From CAYMLL01 sp964390645 (GTDB taxonomy: Bacteria > Planctomycetota > UBA8108), in assembly GCA_964390645.1 (NCBI GenBank), contig CAYMLL010000168.1, positions 1 to 16,466 of the forward strand: 16,466 bases of DNA. Reading direction: 5' to 3'. Shown one piece after another: positions 14,695 to 16,466 of the stretch (the stretch's first letter is position 1; each line of letters starts with the position of its first letter). The translations under genes were made by a program, and so were the position numbers. The notes under the pieces were generated by a model. That model had not been told where the DNA came from and searched no databases. It was given only the letters and a program-made list of their open reading frames with translations.

Positions 14695-15555
14695 TTAGTC
14701 GGCGTCCGTCGCGACATACGAGAAGCCGGTGACCTGGACGCCTGTGCCGCTCGCCTCGAGGGACTTGCCGACCGACCGTCTCTGGTCGTCCTTGATGAAC
14801 TCCTGCTCGAGCAGACACTGCGACGCGACGAACTTGTTGACCTGACCCTCGACAATCTTGCCGAGGATCTCGTCGTTCTTCTTGGCGTTCTTCGGGTCGT
14901 TTTTCGCCGCGGCGAGGAGAACCTCACGCTCCTTGGCGATCACCCCGTCGTCGAAATCCTCCCGCGAGAGTACGAGCGGCTTCGAGAAGACGACGTGCAT
15001 GCAGACGTCCTTGCCGAGGGTCGCCACGGCCTCGTCGCTCGTCGAGCCTCCCGAGAGCGAGACCATGCCGGCGTGTCGGTTGTCGAAATGTACGTACTGC
15101 GTGACGGCTTCGCCCTCCAGGCGTGAGAAGCCTCCGATCGTGATATTCTCGCGCAGCTTGTTGACGAGATCCGTCAGGCCCTCGGCGATGGTGCCGCCCG
15201 ATGGTCGGCTTGCGACCAGGAGCGCATCCGTGTCGGGTAGACGTTCGTTGACGACGATGTCGACGAGCTCGCCGGCGAAGTCGACGAAGTCCTGGTTCTG
15301 CGACACGGACTCGGTCTCGCAGCGCAGGCAGACGAGGACGCCGAGGCGGCCGTCATCGGACACGTGGCTGGCGACGAGGCCCTGATCGGCCTTGCGGCCC
15401 TGGAGCTTCTCGACGGCTTTGGCGCCGCTCTTGCGGAGCTCGTCGACGGCTCTTTCCACGTCGCCATCGGTTTGCTCCAGCGCCTTCTTGCAGTCCATCA
15501 TCGGGAGTCCGGTCTTCTCCCGCAGTTCCTTCACCGTCTTGGCTTCGACAGGCAT
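14695..15555 (-). CDS. tsf: Translation elongation factor Ts
   Basis: The product has 286 residues (E. coli has 283) from ATG 15555, with agggag nine bases upstream. EF-Ts is the cytoplasmic guanine-nucleotide exchange factor that recycles EF-Tu. The N-terminal UBA-like domain (1-50) has TVKELREKTGLPMMDCKKAL; core and dimerisation regions follow, and the end carries QCLLEQEFIKDDQRRSVGK, a hallmark of the family. In E. coli the TDFV loop drives exchange, with Phe81 inserting into EF-Tu. Here the aligned residues are TESV (81-84) after CLRCE, so the Asp is Glu and the Phe is Ser. My recollection is that planctomycete EF-Ts proteins generally lack TDFV, so this is likely a lineage trait. The usual rpsB neighbour is not directly upstream; instead there are about 275 bp and a scaffold gap. 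Confidence 0.95.
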   Translation of the reverse strand: MPVEAKTVKELREKTGLPMMDCKKALEQTDGDVERAVDELRKSGAKAVEKLQGRKADQGLVASHVSDDGRLGVLVCLRCETESVSQNQDFVDFAGELVDIVVNERLPDTDALLVASRPSGGTIAEGLTDLVNKLRENITIGGFSRLEGEAVTQYVHFDNRHAGMVSLSGGSTSDEAVATLGKDVCMHVVFSKPLVLSREDFDDGVIAKEREVLLAAAKNDPKNAKKNDEILGKIVEGQVNKFVASQCLLEQEFIKDDQRRSVGKSLEASGTGVQVTGFSYVATDAD

Positions 15556-15573
15556 GGTCGTTGACTCCCTGGG

Positions 15574-15592
15574 CTCCGCTCGCGCAGCGGAG
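15574..15592 (-). promoter_or_regulatory. Hairpin in the tsf 5' leader
   Basis: ctccgct, a five-base loop and agcggag form a perfect 7-bp stem. It ends 3 bases before the agggag ribosome site (15565-15570) on the minus strand. It could affect ribosome access, but no evidence of regulation is visible. Confidence 0.4.
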
Positions 15593-15733
15593 TTGTATGA
15601 CTCGGGGGGCCCTTGGGGGCTGTGCCGCGCCAGCGAAAGGGCGCGACCGCAGGCTTCTCTGTCCTTCGGCCACGAGGACGAAGACCTGAAGATGGAAACC
15701 GAAAACGGGCGGAAGTCAAGGACGAGGGGCCGG

Positions 15734-15759
15734 CTTCCTTGTCGTTCAGCGACAGGAAG
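15734..15759. repeat. Imperfect hairpin upstream of tsf
   Basis: cttccttgtcg, the loop ttcag and cgacaggaag form a 10-bp stem with one bulged T. Neither strand continues into a T-tract, so it is not called a terminator. Confidence 0.5.
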
Positions 15760-15763
15760 ACGA

Positions 15764-15804
15764 CCCCCCCCCCCGCCCGGGCCGCCCGCGGGCGGGGGGG
15801 GGGG
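15764..15804. repeat. Perfect 16-bp all-G/C inverted repeat beside the scaffold gap
   Basis: The left arm is eleven C, then GCCCG (15764-15779). The right arm is its exact reverse complement, CGGGC and eleven G (15789-15804), around a 9-base loop. A second G7-T-C6 palindrome follows at 15813-15826, a few bases before the N run. It may be a real, extremely stable hairpin that broke the assembly, or an artefact at a contig end. Confidence 0.8.
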
Positions 15805-15832
15805 CCGGTGCAGGGGGGGTCCCCCCGCAGCG

Positions 15833-15842
15833 NNNNNNNNNN
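15833..15842. other. Assembly gap (10 N) upstream of tsf
   Basis: Ten undetermined bases follow G/C palindromes. The real length is unknown, so the distance between tsf and the upstream gene, and the apparent absence of rpsB, are not certain. Confidence 0.95.
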
Positions 15843-15876
15843 CGGGTCCAGGTTCCAGGGAGGTACGCCCGGAAGG

Positions 15877-16466
15877 TCAGTAGAGGATGCTGCCCCCTGC
15901 GGCCTTGTCGTCCGTCTTCTCGGGGGAGGGGCGACGTGGGCCCCCCCGTTCACCGCGACGGCCGGGGTCGCCGCGACCGCGGTCATCGCCGCGTCGCCCG
16001 CGAGCGCGGTCATCGCCGCGGTCATCGCCGCGGTCATCGCCGCGTCGCTCGCGAGCGCCGTCATTGCCGCGCTCATTGCCGCGTCGCTCGCGCTCCCTGT
16101 CGTCGCCGCGACCGCGGGACTGCATGTTCTTGCGGAACTCCTCGATACGCTTGCGGATGGAGTCGCGGCTCGAGTCACCGCCGGGACGACCCTGCTGGCG
16201 ACCGCGGGACTGCATGTTCTTGCGGAACTCCTCGATACGCTTGCGGACGGCGTCGGGAGCGTTGCTGCCTCTCCGGAAGGGGGGCCCACGTCTGCCCATC
16301 GAGCGCGGACCCATCGAGCGTCCACCAGGCGGGCCGAAGGAGCGAGGTCCTACTCCCAATCCGCGCCGGCGGCCTGATCCGCCCCGTTCACCATGGGCTC
16401 TCGACTTGCCGTCGTCTCCGCGTCGACCGTGGGCACCGCGTCGCCCATCGTCTCCGCGTCGACCGT
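15877..16466 (-). CDS. Arg/Gly/Asp-rich low-complexity protein with duplicated charged helix (partial, open at right edge)
   Basis: The frame ends at TGA 15877 and is open through the window edge, so about 195 C-terminal residues are seen; the N-terminus is missing. From the edge, GRRGDDGRRGAHGRRGDD and an MGPRSMGRRG-rich part lead to two copies of a charged helix, AVRKRIEEFRKNMQSRGR and SIRKRIEEFRKNMQSRGR, 30 residues apart. RGDD-type repeats follow (RGDDRGDDRGDD) before a short tail, KAAGGSILY. Composition is that of a disordered RGG/RG-type protein, often RNA- or polyanion-binding, but no function can be assigned. Codons in the helices (AAG, GAG, ATC, TTC, CGC) fit this strand; the antisense reading uses less favoured codons. 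The next gene downstream is tsf, across the gap. It could instead be the tail of a larger enzyme lying outside the window. Confidence 0.65.
   Translation of the reverse strand, partial: GRRGDDGRRGAHGRRGDDGKSRAHGERGGSGRRRGLGVGPRSFGPPGGRSMGPRSMGRRGPPFRRGSNAPDAVRKRIEEFRKNMQSRGRQQGRPGGDSSRDSIRKRIEEFRKNMQSRGRGDDRERERRGNERGNDGARERRGDDRGDDRGDDRARGRRGDDRGRGDPGRRGERGGPRRPSPEKTDDKAAGGSILY
16108..16247 (-). repeat. Two exact 50-bp direct repeats, 90-bp period
   Basis: The 50 bp at 16108-16157 are identical to 16198-16247. They encode the RKRIEEFRKNMQSRGR helix in both copies without a synonymous difference, pointing to recent duplication or gene conversion. Confidence 0.92.
16412..16466 (-). repeat. 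19-bp direct repeat at the window edge, 36-bp period
   Basis: tcgtctccgcgtcgaccgt occurs at 16412-16430 and again at 16448-16466, encoding GRRGDD-type units of the disordered protein. Shorter gtcatcgccgcg-type units recur between about 15979 and 16060. The array probably continues beyond the window. Confidence 0.85.

Larger units (their letters stand above)
15556..15832. other. Leader region of tsf, no gene recognised
   Basis: Between tsf and the scaffold gap the open frames give Arg/Pro/Gly-rich translations without a known domain. The region contains two imperfect or short hairpins and, at its far end, long C and G homopolymers. No end of rpsB is recognisable. Confidence 0.5.

Noticed and set aside
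15613..16377. Plus-strand frame with AVIAAVIAA and GLHVLAELLDTLADGV repeats
   Set aside because: It looks like a hydrophobic repeat protein, but it crosses the N run and uses less favoured codons (CTT, GTT, GAA, CAT), while the minus strand has the GC-rich codon pattern of its neighbours.
15979..16466. CRISPR-like array of short repeats
   Set aside because: The repeats are in-frame coding units of 12-36 bp in a low-complexity protein, without unique spacers.

Overview
The window is GC-rich bacterial chromosome, most probably from a planctomycete (Planctomycetota), and probably from a draft or metagenome assembly. The lineage call rests on a secreted 'PVC-type' dehydrogenase with HEAT repeats and a CxxCH cytochrome domain, its SGNH-like partner gene, a single dockerin-like repeat on a secreted SUMF1-fold protein, and an EF-Ts with a TGLPMMDCKKAL start and a replaced TDFV loop. 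Two 10-N runs (2918-2927 and 15833-15842) are scaffold gaps. Both lie beside G/C homopolymers and inverted repeats, so sequence close to them should be trusted less.

Layout: 1-511 has no convincing gene. 512-2038 (+) encodes a secreted protein built from a half-dockerin, a coiled coil, four 24-residue Cys/Asp repeats and a SUMF1/FGE-like domain. Convergent to it is a minus-strand set of three genes. In transcription order these are an RND/MMPL (HpnN-like) inner-membrane transporter (6773-4062), a PhnD-like periplasmic binding protein (3988-3101) and a TatT-like helical-repeat lipoprotein (3132-2204). The first gap cuts the lipoprotein gene. Together they suggest an inner-membrane pump, a periplasmic carrier and an outer-membrane lipoprotein acting on one unknown, perhaps hydrophobic, substrate.

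Divergent from the RND gene, 6897-11737 (+) is a two-gene translationally coupled unit: an SGNH-fold protein lacking the usual catalytic Ser and Asp, then the 1168-residue PVC dehydrogenase/cytochrome. At 13188-11779 (-) lies a LolC/LolE-type permease with no ATPase gene in view. It is divergent from a HEAT-repeat protein (13327-14655, +), and the two promoters appear to share overlapping -35 elements. tsf (EF-Ts) follows on the minus strand, not directly next to rpsB. The window ends inside a disordered Arg/Gly/Asp-rich protein with two copies of a charged helix, open at the right edge.

Three minus-strand genes (RND, PhnD-like, Lol permease) have -10-like boxes only 6-15 bp before their start codons and no Shine-Dalgarno, whereas other genes here have clear ones. 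This raises the possibility of leaderless transcripts. No rRNA, tRNA, CRISPR array or insertion sequence was seen.
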